This document shows, piece by piece, positions 6,984 through 17,200 of a DNA stretch of 64,000 bases. Source of the stretch: a virus. The notes beneath the pieces were generated by a model, which did not search any database, was not told the DNA's origin, and saw only the letters and a program-made list of their open reading frames with translations. Position 1 is the first letter of the stretch. Each line of letters starts with the position of its first letter. Position numbers and translations under genes: made by a program. Where the stretch lies: positions 35,207-99,206 of the IMG/VR virus record IMGVR_UViG_3300017917_001914. One strand, given 5' to 3'.

Positions 6984-8864
6984 ATGCAAGACGCGGGAAG
7001 TAATTTAGATTCTAGTGCCAATAAAGGTAAGGACATTCTTAATGAGTTAGGTAAAGCATTAAAAAGTAATTTTAGTGTTGAGGCCATTGGTATGGTTGTT
7101 GCAGAACTTGATACTGGTGCTAGTCTACTATTAAAACAATTTGGTGTTGGTCAAGAAATGGCTCAAACATTAAGAGCAACCATGGCGGATGCTGTTAGTA
7201 ATGTTAGAGCTTTAGGTGGTGATATATCGGACGTTATTAAAACTCAAGAGGCTGCATCAAAAGCGTTAAGTAGAAATGTTATTTTATCTGCCGAAGTTAC
7301 TAAAGACCTTTATGCAACATTTAAAGTAACCGGAATAGAAGCTGGTAGAGTTGTTACGGCTATGAAAGATGTTGGTATTGGTTCAGGAAAGGCGGCTGAA
7401 GAGATGAAAAAAGTTGTTGATATTGCGGTACAATCAGGTGTAAATGCTCAGGCGGTATCTGAAAAAGTTGTCGCAAATATGGATGCACTTAATAAATATA
7501 ATTTTGAAGGTGGTGTATCAGGATTGGCTAAAATGGCGGCACAAGCGACAATGTTAAGAATTGATATGGGTCAAACTTTAGCTTTTGCTGAAAAAGTATT
7601 TGACCCTGAAGGTGCTATTGAAATGGCCGCGGCGATGCAAAGATTAGGGGTATCTCAAAGTAGTTTACTTGACCCATTAAAAATGATGGATTTAGCTCAA
7701 AATGACCCTGCTGAGTTACAAAATCAATTGGCTGAAATGGGTAAACAATTTGTTCAGTTAAATGAAAAAGGCGATTTTGAAATTATGCCGGGGGCAAAAC
7801 GTCAATTAAGAGAAATATCCAAAGCTATGGGTATTCCTTATGAACAATTAACAAAAATGGCGTTAGGTAGTGCTGAGTTGGAAGATAAAATGAGTAAAAT
7901 TCGTTTTCCTGATTTAGATATAGATGAGGACAAACAGAAGATGATAGCCAATATGGCTGAAATGGGTAAAGGTGGTAAGTATGAAGTACAAGTTAAAGAT
8001 GAGGAAACAGGTCAAACAATAACAAAGGCTATTGATGAATTAACTAAAAAAGATGTTGAAAATCTTGAGAAAATGGCTAACACTGCTCCAAAAACTATGG
8101 AGGAATTGGCTAAAGACCAATTAAGTGCTTTAGAATCTATTGCTGCGGATATTAAATCAATGGCTGATAAAACAGGATTGGCTGCTGCAAGAACTAAAGC
8201 GATGGGAACTACTTTAAGTTATGGTAGAGATTTATCAAAAAGTGTTGCAAAAACTCTTTCACCAAAACAATTAGAAACTAAAACTCTTGCTGCAACTATT
8301 GACGCAGGAATTGATAAAAATTTAAACGTTCTTCAAAGATTAACTGATGGTGAAATAACAGCATCTCAAGCAAGAAAAGAAGTTGGTGAAAATTTAACAA
8401 AATTGAATTCATTACTAAAGGCTGCGTATAATGAAGGTCTTGATAGTGCTAAAGAGGAACAAAAAAAATTAAATGAAAAATATCCTGTTCCTGAGCAACT
8501 TATGAGACTTGCAACAGGTGATTTACGTGGGGTTAAAAGTAGTGAAAAACCTCGAACTAATATTACTAGAGAAATTGGAAATGTTAGAAATACATCTTCA
8601 ATACCGACAAATAATACTCAACCTCAATCAAGTAACGTATCTACTGAAAAACCAATTGAAATTACGTTGAATCATAATATTGATTTAAAAACAAATGGTA
8701 ATATTGATACTAATCAAGTTGTTATGGCTCTTAAGAATACAGATGTTCAACAAGGTATGGTTAGTGCCTTAAAAGAAGCTATGTATAATAATGGATTATT
8801 AGCACCAACTTCAAATAAAACACAACTAATGAATCCTAACTTATCTCAAAATTTAGTTGGATAA
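6984..8864 (+). CDS. Tape measure / tail length-determining protein (gp29-like)
   Basis: The 626-residue product is Ala/Met/Lys-rich and almost entirely predicted helical, with Gly-punctuated helices such as GQEMAQTLRATMADAV and EMAAAMQRLGVSQSSLLDPL. This is the usual look of tape measures, which set tail length and occupy the tube lumen. It is close in length to T4 gp29 (590) and lies directly after tube and chaperone and before baseplate hub genes, the standard order. The last quarter is less ordered and Asn/Ser/Pro-rich, with NTSSIPTNNTQPQSSNVSTE. There is no lysozyme or peptidase motif. Function is inferred from composition, length and order. Confidence 0.78.
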   Translation: MQDAGSNLDSSANKGKDILNELGKALKSNFSVEAIGMVVAELDTGASLLLKQFGVGQEMAQTLRATMADAVSNVRALGGDISDVIKTQEAASKALSRNVILSAEVTKDLYATFKVTGIEAGRVVTAMKDVGIGSGKAAEEMKKVVDIAVQSGVNAQAVSEKVVANMDALNKYNFEGGVSGLAKMAAQATMLRIDMGQTLAFAEKVFDPEGAIEMAAAMQRLGVSQSSLLDPLKMMDLAQNDPAELQNQLAEMGKQFVQLNEKGDFEIMPGAKRQLREISKAMGIPYEQLTKMALGSAELEDKMSKIRFPDLDIDEDKQKMIANMAEMGKGGKYEVQVKDEETGQTITKAIDELTKKDVENLEKMANTAPKTMEELAKDQLSALESIAADIKSMADKTGLAAARTKAMGTTLSYGRDLSKSVAKTLSPKQLETKTLAATIDAGIDKNLNVLQRLTDGEITASQARKEVGENLTKLNSLLKAAYNEGLDSAKEEQKKLNEKYPVPEQLMRLATGDLRGVKSSEKPRTNITREIGNVRNTSSIPTNNTQPQSSNVSTEKPIEITLNHNIDLKTNGNIDTNQVVMALKNTDVQQGMVSALKEAMYNNGLLAPTSNKTQLMNPNLSQNLVG

Positions 8865-8878
8865 AATAAAGTACAATC

Positions 8879-8887
8879 TATTTATAG
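8879..8887 (+). promoter_or_regulatory. TATTTATAG box before giant baseplate gene
   Basis: Recurring box, ending 14 bases before ATG 8902. Confidence 0.45.
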
Positions 8888-8901
8888 ATAAATAATAATA
8901 T

Positions 8902-11900
8902 ATGTCAGACAGTCCATTATCATTTGCATCCACGGCATCCTTTAGAAATTCTCTAATGGCGAAAAACTTGGCCCCATATAGTGTCCAAGGGGTTTATACA
9001 CCACCAGCAAATCAAGTTAATTACGAAACTGTTTTAGGTGTTAGTAATGTTATTGATTCACCTGGTGAATTAATTACAGGTGACCCGTATGCAAATTTAT
9101 TATATCCATTAAATGAATATGGGCCAAATGGAGGTTATAATTTACAAATAAATTATAACGGGCCTCCATTACCTGTTAATTCTAATCAAGGAGAATACAA
9201 CCCTAATGATACTGTGTTAGATTTAGTTAATGAGTTTTTTATTGACGCTGCGTACATTCAAAACAGATATGGGCCTGCCGGTAGTTTTAACGATATGGTT
9301 ATTATTACTGATGTTGAGAATAACAATAAGATTTATCAACCTTATTGGGAGCCACCAAGTTTTGCACCCTCTTCATATTCACCATATAATATTTTATTAT
9401 CACCAAATCCTATTGGTAGTAATGGTTTATTATCTCAAGATTCATTTATCGCGAGATTTGGGGCATCAGAATTAAACTCTTTATTGAAAAAAAGAATTGA
9501 CGCTGAATTATTCCAAAACACATTAGGTCAAATCAACTTACAATCTCTACAAGACCCTTTTGAGATTAGTATGATGTTGTCAGGACAACAACCTTTAGTT
9601 TATAAAAATTGGAAGATTACAGTGCCTGAAAACCCTGTTGTTGCGGCTGCCGACTTCTTAACAAGATTAGCGGGGGCTTATTGGCCTGTTTCCTTAATAC
9701 CGGGGGATTACTTTAATGATAATAACGAAAATAGTCAAACACAACAAACATCAAACGCCTTAAATACTGTAAATCAATTAACAGGTGGTTTATTAGGCCC
9801 AATATTAAATTTTAATAGAAGTGGTTCTCAAATATTTTTGGCTAACACCGGTAACGGACAAAGGTCTGTTTTATTTGCAAATATAAATTACAATAGATAT
9901 CAACCATCTTATGATAAAGATTATGGTTTATTATTTGGTGTTGCACAAGGACTTGTTAATTTATTAGTTCCAAATATTAATCCGGGTAATGGTACACTAG
10001 TTGGTGGTTATTATGTTGGTAATAGAACATCAGAACCTTCTTACATTACATCACCCCCAAATCAAATACCGGTTAACGCCTTTGGTCAACAAGACCCTTC
10101 ACCTGTTTATGGCCCATCTGAGATGGGTATTTTATATGAAGGTAATGAATCAACACTTAGTAATTTTGGTTTAGGAGGTAAGTCCTATAGTGATGGTGGT
10201 GGTATTGACGGAGGATTTGTTTGGGTATCTCCAAAATATAAAGCCAATGCAGGATTCCGAGCAATACCGGGAGGTGGTTCGGGAACAATGGATGAAGATT
10301 ATCAATTGGTTAGTGGAAACATTACAAGAGATGAATCTACAAATATTGAATTTAAAGAAACATCAATATTAGACCAAACTCAAAGATTAATTGATTCGGC
10401 GGATGGTGTTACAGGTATTGCCCGATTAAAACATGTGGGTAATGCGATGAACCAAATTAGTAAAGTATTCAATGATGGATATAAAGAAATTACTAAAGGT
10501 TCTCAAGTGTTGTCGTATACAGATAATACAACCGGTGGTGCTGCGGGAATTGAATATTGTAGAGTTTTTACAAAAGACAATCCTTATTACACATATAATG
10601 ATTTACAAAAAACAGATGGTATAACAACTTCAGGAAGAAGGTTTACTCACTCTGTGTTAGATAATACATATAACTTAAACATAGTACCATTAAGAAATCC
10701 GGGGTCAACAAACATTATTGCTAATAATGTTAATGGAACGGGGGGTTATGCTAAAAAATATATGTTTTCTATTGAAAATTTAGCATGGAGAACTTCAAGT
10801 AGACCTGGGTTTACTTACGATGAATTACCTGTTTGTGAAAAAGGGCCAAATGGTGGTAGAGTTATGTGGTTTCCACCTTATGATTTAAAATTTTCAGATA
10901 GTAGTACTGCAAATTGGAATGATACTTCATTTTTAGGTAGACCTGAACCAATTTATACATATAAAAACACTAGTAGAAGTGGACAATTAAGTTGGAAGAT
11001 TATTGTGGATAGTCCTTCGGTTATGAATACTGTTGTTGAAAAACAATTAAAAGGTCAAAATAAAGAAAGAATTAATTCAATTATTGACTCATTCTTTGCT
11101 GGATGTGTTAAATATGACATCTATGATTTAGCATTAAAATTTAATACAATTCCAACTAAGGATTTATATACGTATCAAGAGATTTTAAGTAATCCAAGAT
11201 TAACGGATGAAGAGTTAAAGAATGTTAGTGCAAATATTCCAAGAGAAAATTCTGTACCTCAAGGTGGTGCGGGTAGTCCGGCTGATTCTTCAGTACAAAC
11301 GGCAAATCCTGACACATCTATTGATGATTTTAAAAAGAATTATTCACAATTAGCGTTTTATTTTGATAATGATATTCCTGACCCAAAATCAAATGGAACA
11401 GTTTCTTCTGTACCATATGATGTAACATATGCAGCTTATACAAGTGCCGAAAATAAAAAAACATATGTTGATACTGCAAGTGGAATTTTTAATGAGGGTA
11501 GTATTAATAGAAATGTTGGTGAATTTTTCACAAATATTGTAGAATCTAATTATAAAAAAATTGCTCTTAATGATAATAATTTCATAAAAGATGCTTATAA
11601 TATTCTAAAAGAGAAAAAAGGAACTATAAGTATTCAAATGGTTGGTTCGGCATCTGCGACAGCAAGTGTTAAATATAATGAAAATTTGTCTAAACGAAGA
11701 AATGATTCGGTTATTGACTTTTTAAGAGCGTATCCTGTTGGTGGTGAAACATTGGCACAATTTTTTGATAATAAAACATTACAAGTAACATTACAAACAG
11801 GTGCTGGTGAACAAATTGTTATTCCTCAAGGAGAATCAGGTACAGGTACACAAGTTAATTGTACTCAAGATGTAAAAGATAAGAATGGTCAAGTTACTAA

Positions 11901-13905
11901 ATTTTCTCAAGTATATTCTACTGATGCTATGGCGTGTAGAAGAGTTAAGATTAATAATATTCTTGTAACACCAACGGTAACTACAACAACGACTACTTTA
12001 AAAGTTGAAATAACTACACCTGAAGTTAGTGCAACAACAATCAATACTATAAAACCTGTTCAAACTGTTGAAATACAACAAAAATTAAAAGAAGGTATTG
12101 GTAAAAGAATTTTAAGACAATTATTAAGTGAATGTGATTATTTTGAAGTTATTAAAGAAAATAATCCTATACTATATGGGTCAATTGCGGATAAGATTAA
12201 ATTTTTTAATCCTGCATTTCATTCCATGACACCTGAAGGGTTAAATTCAAGATTAACATTTTTAAATCAATGTGTTAGACCTGGTGAAACAATACCGGTT
12301 ATTGGTACGGACGGTAAACCAAAATACAATGATGCTGTAAATACTTCTTTTGGTGCACCACCGGTTTTAATATTAAGAATTGGTGATTTCTACAATGGTA
12401 AAATAATACCAAAAACAATTTCATTTTCATATGAACCATTAGTGTTAGATATGAATCCTGAAGGTATAGGTGTTCAACCAATGATTGCAAATGTTAATTT
12501 AAGTTTTGATATGATTGGTGGTATGGGATTAGCTAAACCTGTAGAACAATTACAGAATGCGTTATCATTCAACTACTACGCAAATACTGAAATTTATGAT
12601 GAAAGAGCAACATGGACTGAAGACACTTCAGCTTTAGATGCTAAATTAATTCAATCAATATTAGATGCTCAACCACCGGTTACGGTTAACAATGTTCAAA
12701 ATGGTGTTGTTAATGATGGTGGAAATACCATTGGGGAAATATTAACTAATATTCCGGTAACTAATGGTCAAACAGGTGAAATAACCTATATGAGTATAAT
12801 GGATAAAATATTAGACGCAACTAAAGAATATTATACTAATGTTTTAAATCAAAGTGATAGTATAGTTAAATCGTACAATTATGGTGTGTGGCAATTAATT
12901 ACTCAAGATAGATTATATACTTCGGGAGAAATAAGTTTAAATTCTAGTAGTATATTGGCACCAATTTACGGAAAACCGGAAGGTGTTGAAACTAAAGTGG
13001 ATTCATTGTTTAGTACGTTTATTTCAGATATTAATGCTGATAATCCAACAAATAAAAATTATATCATATCACGATTAGTTGGTTTTAAATTTACTGATGC
13101 GACAATTCAAAGAGTTAAAACTAATATGAATCAATATATTAATACATTAAAAAGTGATTACAGTAGTGGTTTATTTACTAAAATTCAAGAAATAGTTGTG
13201 TTAGAACAAAGTATGGTTCAAATAATTAGAAAAATTAATTTAGTTACAACTAAAACTGATGGTAAGATTTTAGATACGGGAGTTCCAAGAGTTTATACAA
13301 TTTCAGGTACAACTGAAGTTAATAGTGCTAGTCTTGGGTCTCCATTAGATACATATCAAGAGTTATGTGATGATTATCGTTTAGTTGGTCTTAGATTAGA
13401 TGAATTTAATGTATTGATGGAGTCTGAAAAAATAATAACAACTATTACAGTTCCATATGAAGGGCCGGGTGAATTTGAACCAATATCGAAAGAGTTTGCA
13501 ACAGCATCAGTTGAAGACAAACGTCAATTTATGGTTATGGCACAAATTTTTAATGATAAAAATAAATTAACGGAATTTAAAAATGCAATTATTAGTGGTG
13601 AGTTAAAGAATGATAATAAATTAGTTAGAAAATTTAATAACATTTGTGATGATTTTGCGGATTTAACTAAAAAAGAATTAATTGCTGAACAAAAATTTAT
13701 TAAAACAATTAGGGATAAAGAATCGTATTCAAAATTTGTAAATCAAACCGCTTATCCTAAAGGTAAGTTAAGAAAATTTACATATACTACTGTTCCTGAC
13801 CCTGCAACTGAAACACAACAAAAAACAGATATTGCGAATTTATATAAAACAGTTAATGTGAATAATGATAAATTAACATTTGACGGTAAAATAAAATTTG
13901 ATTAA
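8902..13905 (+). CDS. Giant baseplate/tube-initiator protein with an OmpA-like domain
   Basis: A 1667-residue virion protein. Around residues 650-715 it reads GRVMWFPPYDLKFSD, then GRPEPIYTYKNTSRSGQLSW, and around 1155-1210 VLILRIGDFYNG, NPEGIGVQPMIANVNLSFD and LQNALSFNYYANTEIYD. These are patterns of baseplate hub and tube-initiator proteins of contractile tails. Between them (about residues 810-1020) lies an OmpA-type peptidoglycan-binding region: opening LAFYFDNDIP, central SIQMVGSASATASVKYNENL followed by SKRRNDSVIDFL, and closing ACRRVKINNI. OmpA domains bind diaminopimelate-containing peptidoglycan, so this could anchor the baseplate tip in the host wall. The domain is interrupted by insertions and its key Asp/Arg geometry cannot be verified by eye. 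It ends 2 bases before the LysM-like gene. Confidence 0.8.
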   Translation: MSDSPLSFASTASFRNSLMAKNLAPYSVQGVYTPPANQVNYETVLGVSNVIDSPGELITGDPYANLLYPLNEYGPNGGYNLQINYNGPPLPVNSNQGEYNPNDTVLDLVNEFFIDAAYIQNRYGPAGSFNDMVIITDVENNNKIYQPYWEPPSFAPSSYSPYNILLSPNPIGSNGLLSQDSFIARFGASELNSLLKKRIDAELFQNTLGQINLQSLQDPFEISMMLSGQQPLVYKNWKITVPENPVVAAADFLTRLAGAYWPVSLIPGDYFNDNNENSQTQQTSNALNTVNQLTGGLLGPILNFNRSGSQIFLANTGNGQRSVLFANINYNRYQPSYDKDYGLLFGVAQGLVNLLVPNINPGNGTLVGGYYVGNRTSEPSYITSPPNQIPVNAFGQQDPSPVYGPSEMGILYEGNESTLSNFGLGGKSYSDGGGIDGGFVWVSPKYKANAGFRAIPGGGSGTMDEDYQLVSGNITRDESTNIEFKETSILDQTQRLIDSADGVTGIARLKHVGNAMNQISKVFNDGYKEITKGSQVLSYTDNTTGGAAGIEYCRVFTKDNPYYTYNDLQKTDGITTSGRRFTHSVLDNTYNLNIVPLRNPGSTNIIANNVNGTGGYAKKYMFSIENLAWRTSSRPGFTYDELPVCEKGPNGGRVMWFPPYDLKFSDSSTANWNDTSFLGRPEPIYTYKNTSRSGQLSWKIIVDSPSVMNTVVEKQLKGQNKERINSIIDSFFAGCVKYDIYDLALKFNTIPTKDLYTYQEILSNPRLTDEELKNVSANIPRENSVPQGGAGSPADSSVQTANPDTSIDDFKKNYSQLAFYFDNDIPDPKSNGTVSSVPYDVTYAAYTSAENKKTYVDTASGIFNEGSINRNVGEFFTNIVESNYKKIALNDNNFIKDAYNILKEKKGTISIQMVGSASATASVKYNENLSKRRNDSVIDFLRAYPVGGETLAQFFDNKTLQVTLQTGAGEQIVIPQGESGTGTQVNCTQDVKDKNGQVTKFSQVYSTDAMACRRVKINNILVTPTVTTTTTTLKVEITTPEVSATTINTIKPVQTVEIQQKLKEGIGKRILRQLLSECDYFEVIKENNPILYGSIADKIKFFNPAFHSMTPEGLNSRLTFLNQCVRPGETIPVIGTDGKPKYNDAVNTSFGAPPVLILRIGDFYNGKIIPKTISFSYEPLVLDMNPEGIGVQPMIANVNLSFDMIGGMGLAKPVEQLQNALSFNYYANTEIYDERATWTEDTSALDAKLIQSILDAQPPVTVNNVQNGVVNDGGNTIGEILTNIPVTNGQTGEITYMSIMDKILDATKEYYTNVLNQSDSIVKSYNYGVWQLITQDRLYTSGEISLNSSSILAPIYGKPEGVETKVDSLFSTFISDINADNPTNKNYIISRLVGFKFTDATIQRVKTNMNQYINTLKSDYSSGLFTKIQEIVVLEQSMVQIIRKINLVTTKTDGKILDTGVPRVYTISGTTEVNSASLGSPLDTYQELCDDYRLVGLRLDEFNVLMESEKIITTITVPYEGPGEFEPISKEFATASVEDKRQFMVMAQIFNDKNKLTEFKNAIISGELKNDNKLVRKFNNICDDFADLTKKELIAEQKFIKTIRDKESYSKFVNQTAYPKGKLRKFTYTTVPDPATETQQKTDIANLYKTVNVNNDKLTFDGKIKFD

Positions 13906-13907
13906 TT

Positions 13908-14234
13908 ATGGGTACTAGAGATTATTATAATAGATACAATAATTTTATTGTTAATGGACAACAAACTGTTGTTCCATATATTACTCTGCCAAGTAAAACC
14001 ACCGATAAAAAATATATTTACAAAGTTGCTCAATCTAGATTAGATAAAGTTTCACAACAATTTTATGGTAGTCCTTATTTTGGTTGGTTAATTTTACAGG
14101 CAAACCCATTATACGCTGGTCAAGAGTGGAATATCCCTGATGGGGCTATCTTGACAATCCCTTATCCTTTAATAGCATCTTTACAGGATTACAACAATGA
14201 CTTAGAAAATTACTTCTTTTATTATGGTAGATAA
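13908..14234 (+). CDS. gp53-like baseplate wedge protein with LysM-type fold
   Basis: 108 residues with RLDKVSQQFYGSPYFGWLIL, then QANPLYAGQEWNIPDGAILTIPYPL. This is the pattern of T4 gp53-like and other baseplate LysM domains: a helix with 'D.is.q.YG.p...w.il..N', then 'ip.G..l.iP'. Such proteins hold wedges or hub parts together, sometimes in contact with peptidoglycan. Shorter than T4 gp53 (196), it is essentially only the LysM-like part. It is coupled to its neighbours: 2 bases after the preceding gene, and its last 11 bases overlap the start of the next. Confidence 0.75.
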   Translation: MGTRDYYNRYNNFIVNGQQTVVPYITLPSKTTDKKYIYKVAQSRLDKVSQQFYGSPYFGWLILQANPLYAGQEWNIPDGAILTIPYPLIASLQDYNNDLENYFFYYGR

Positions 14235-17200
14235 ATCGGAAAATATATTAGTTGAGTTTGATTATAACAACATATCAATCATTGACCCAAATAAAGTTAT
14301 AGATAATGACGGAAGAGTACAAGAAAGATATGTAAAACAGGAAAACTTAGTTATGTATGCTAATTTAGAGTGTAAAGTTTTACCACGTACTAAATTAGCA
14401 CTTGGTGTTGCAAACAACGACCAAGTACAAACAGTTTCAATTGCGAGTATTAATTTTTTAAAGCCGGGTGATAAAACATATTTAGATAACTCATATACTG
14501 ATGAGTTAACCGGTAAAGATACTATTACCGGTAATGGTGTTAATCAACCAAAATTAACATCAGTGTCTAATCCAAACAAAAGTAGTGATTATTATATTAA
14601 ACAAACAATAAATTCAGGTGGTAAACAAGCATCTGTTGATAATGGATTGTTAGGTATAACATCAATTAATATTAGACAAGGATTAGATTTCTTACCTTCA
14701 ATAACAATTGAATTAGAAGATGTTAAAGGTAGAGCAATGTTTGAGGCGGGTGATAATTCACCATACGCAGCTTTCTTTAATTTACCTTATCCGATGTTTC
14801 AATTAACTATAAAAGGATTTTATGGTAAAGCCGTTAAATTACAATTAATGTTACAAACATTTTCGTCAAGATATGATACATCAAATGGTAATTTCAAAAT
14901 TAAATTACATTTCTATACGTACAAATATACTTTATTAAGTGAAGTGCCTATGGCAGCATTAACAGCTGTACCACATATGTATCAATCAAGAGTTAATATA
15001 CAAACTGTTAAAGGTAGTTTAACTAATTTTTCAAATGTTCAAGATTCTATTGTATCAAGAGGTTATCAAAAGGTTAGAGAGTTATATAGTGAATACAAAT
15101 CAAAAGGTATGATTCCTGATGATTTTCCTGAGATTACCGTTGTACAAATGAGGGATAGAATTGAAAATTTTATTAAAAATATTTTAACATCATTTTCACA
15201 ACAAAATTTAGACCCATTAACTTATGTTGAAGAATATCAAACATTGTTAGGTAATTTAGATAAAGATGTTTATGTTGGTGCCGGAACTTCTTGGTTTTCA
15301 AAATATATGGATACGGAAAATTATTTGGTAAAAACAGATGGAAATAAGGTATATACGTTCAAACCTGAAATTAATACTTCACAAAAAAGACAAAATGCTT
15401 TAGCAGAATTACAAGGTATTATTAGTAAAGCTCAAGAAAAAATGGATGCTAATTCTGTTTGTGGAATAAACGGTAAATATACAATTGATGGTAAAACAAA
15501 CAATAATTCACACGTCCCATTTAAAATTAAACCGGAAATATTCCCAATAGATTTAAAAGAATCGGATGTTAATGTTAGTGAAACATATAGACAAAGAAAA
15601 AAATTATCAACACAACCAACACCATTACAACTTCAGGAATTTAAAAATCAATTATCAGAAGAAGGTATTTTTAATTCATTAGTTATAACTAATAAAGGTG
15701 GTTCTGAAGAAAAAAAATTCCAATTTTATACTTTTGAAGGTGTGGGTCGATTTGAGGATTTAATAAATCAAATGGGTAAAGATGTTAAAACCGCTAAAGA
15801 AAATATTCAAGAGGGGTTAACTGAAGCTTTAACTAATTTATTACAAAAAAAAGATAATGGTATTGGATTTGTTCCAAATATTAGAAATGTACTTGCAGTT
15901 ATTTTTGCAAATGGAGAGGCATTTTTAAGATTAATGGATGATGTACATGTTCAAGCTTGGAATTTAAATGATACTCAAATAAAGGCTCGAAGAAATGCAA
16001 TTTTAAATCCTGAAACCGCGAATGCTTGTGTGGATAATCTATCAACAGGTGATAATAAAACATTACCTATTTATCCTTGGCCTCAAATGTTGGTTGCAAC
16101 ATCAGGAAAAGATGGTCGTGAACAATTTGAACTTACATATCCTGGAGATAAGAGTGTAATAAATCAAACTAAAGCTTATCTAACTGATTTATGGCCTGAA
16201 GTTGAATTTGTTGAAGAGTTTATAAGAGCAACAACTCAAACAGTTAAACCGCCTGCAGACCCTTTAACCACGACAAATCCATTAACTGATGTTCAAAGAG
16301 TATCGTTAGATGCAATTGAATTTCCAATTAGTAATGCGGTTTATGATAATAAGGAAGAAATTAAATATTTTTATGAAATATTTGAAAGAATATTTTTAAC
16401 ATCAAATTATTCGGGATTATTAAGAAGTAATGGTAATACTCAAGACCAAGATAAAGTTACTGATGTTATTGCTGAGGCGGAAAGTATTAATATTCTACAA
16501 AGTTTATCAAACGATAATCCTTTTATAATTAAAAAATTAAAAGAGTTTGGTATTAACGCTGGAAATTTTGAGATATTGATGAGACATATTTCTAATGACG
16601 GTACAGGTGAAAGTTGGCAAAATTTTATTAGAGGTATCTTTAATACATCATATATTAAAAATAAAGTTAATAATTCAAGTTTTGAATTTTTAAGTCAAAA
16701 TTTGTTAAATGAATCTAAATCACAACCGTTAGTATCGTTACCAGGTGAAAACAATGTTGTTAATTTTATTTCAAATTCAACGTCAAGTAATATTTTTAAT
16801 TTAACGGATACATATCCATTTACAAATTTTACTTGGGTTAAAAACGAGTTAGCGAATGGTAATTCAATATCAGATATTAAATCATCATATAATACAACAA
16901 AAGTATTAACGTATAATACTAACAAAAAAATAATATCTAATTTTTTAGATATTACAAACAATAATGATAGAAGACCTTTTACTAATTTTTTATTTAATGA
17001 TATTAAATCACCAATTTATACTTTTGATTTAAAATTATTTTATGAAAATAGAAGTTTTGATAGACAATTACCAACAGAAGGTAATTTAAGGTATAATGAT
17101 TATTCAGGGTTAGTTACTAGTAATCAAACAGTTTCAATGTTTAATACACCATATTTTGTTAATTCAATTCAAGAAGGTGTTAAGAATTTCAGAAATAATA

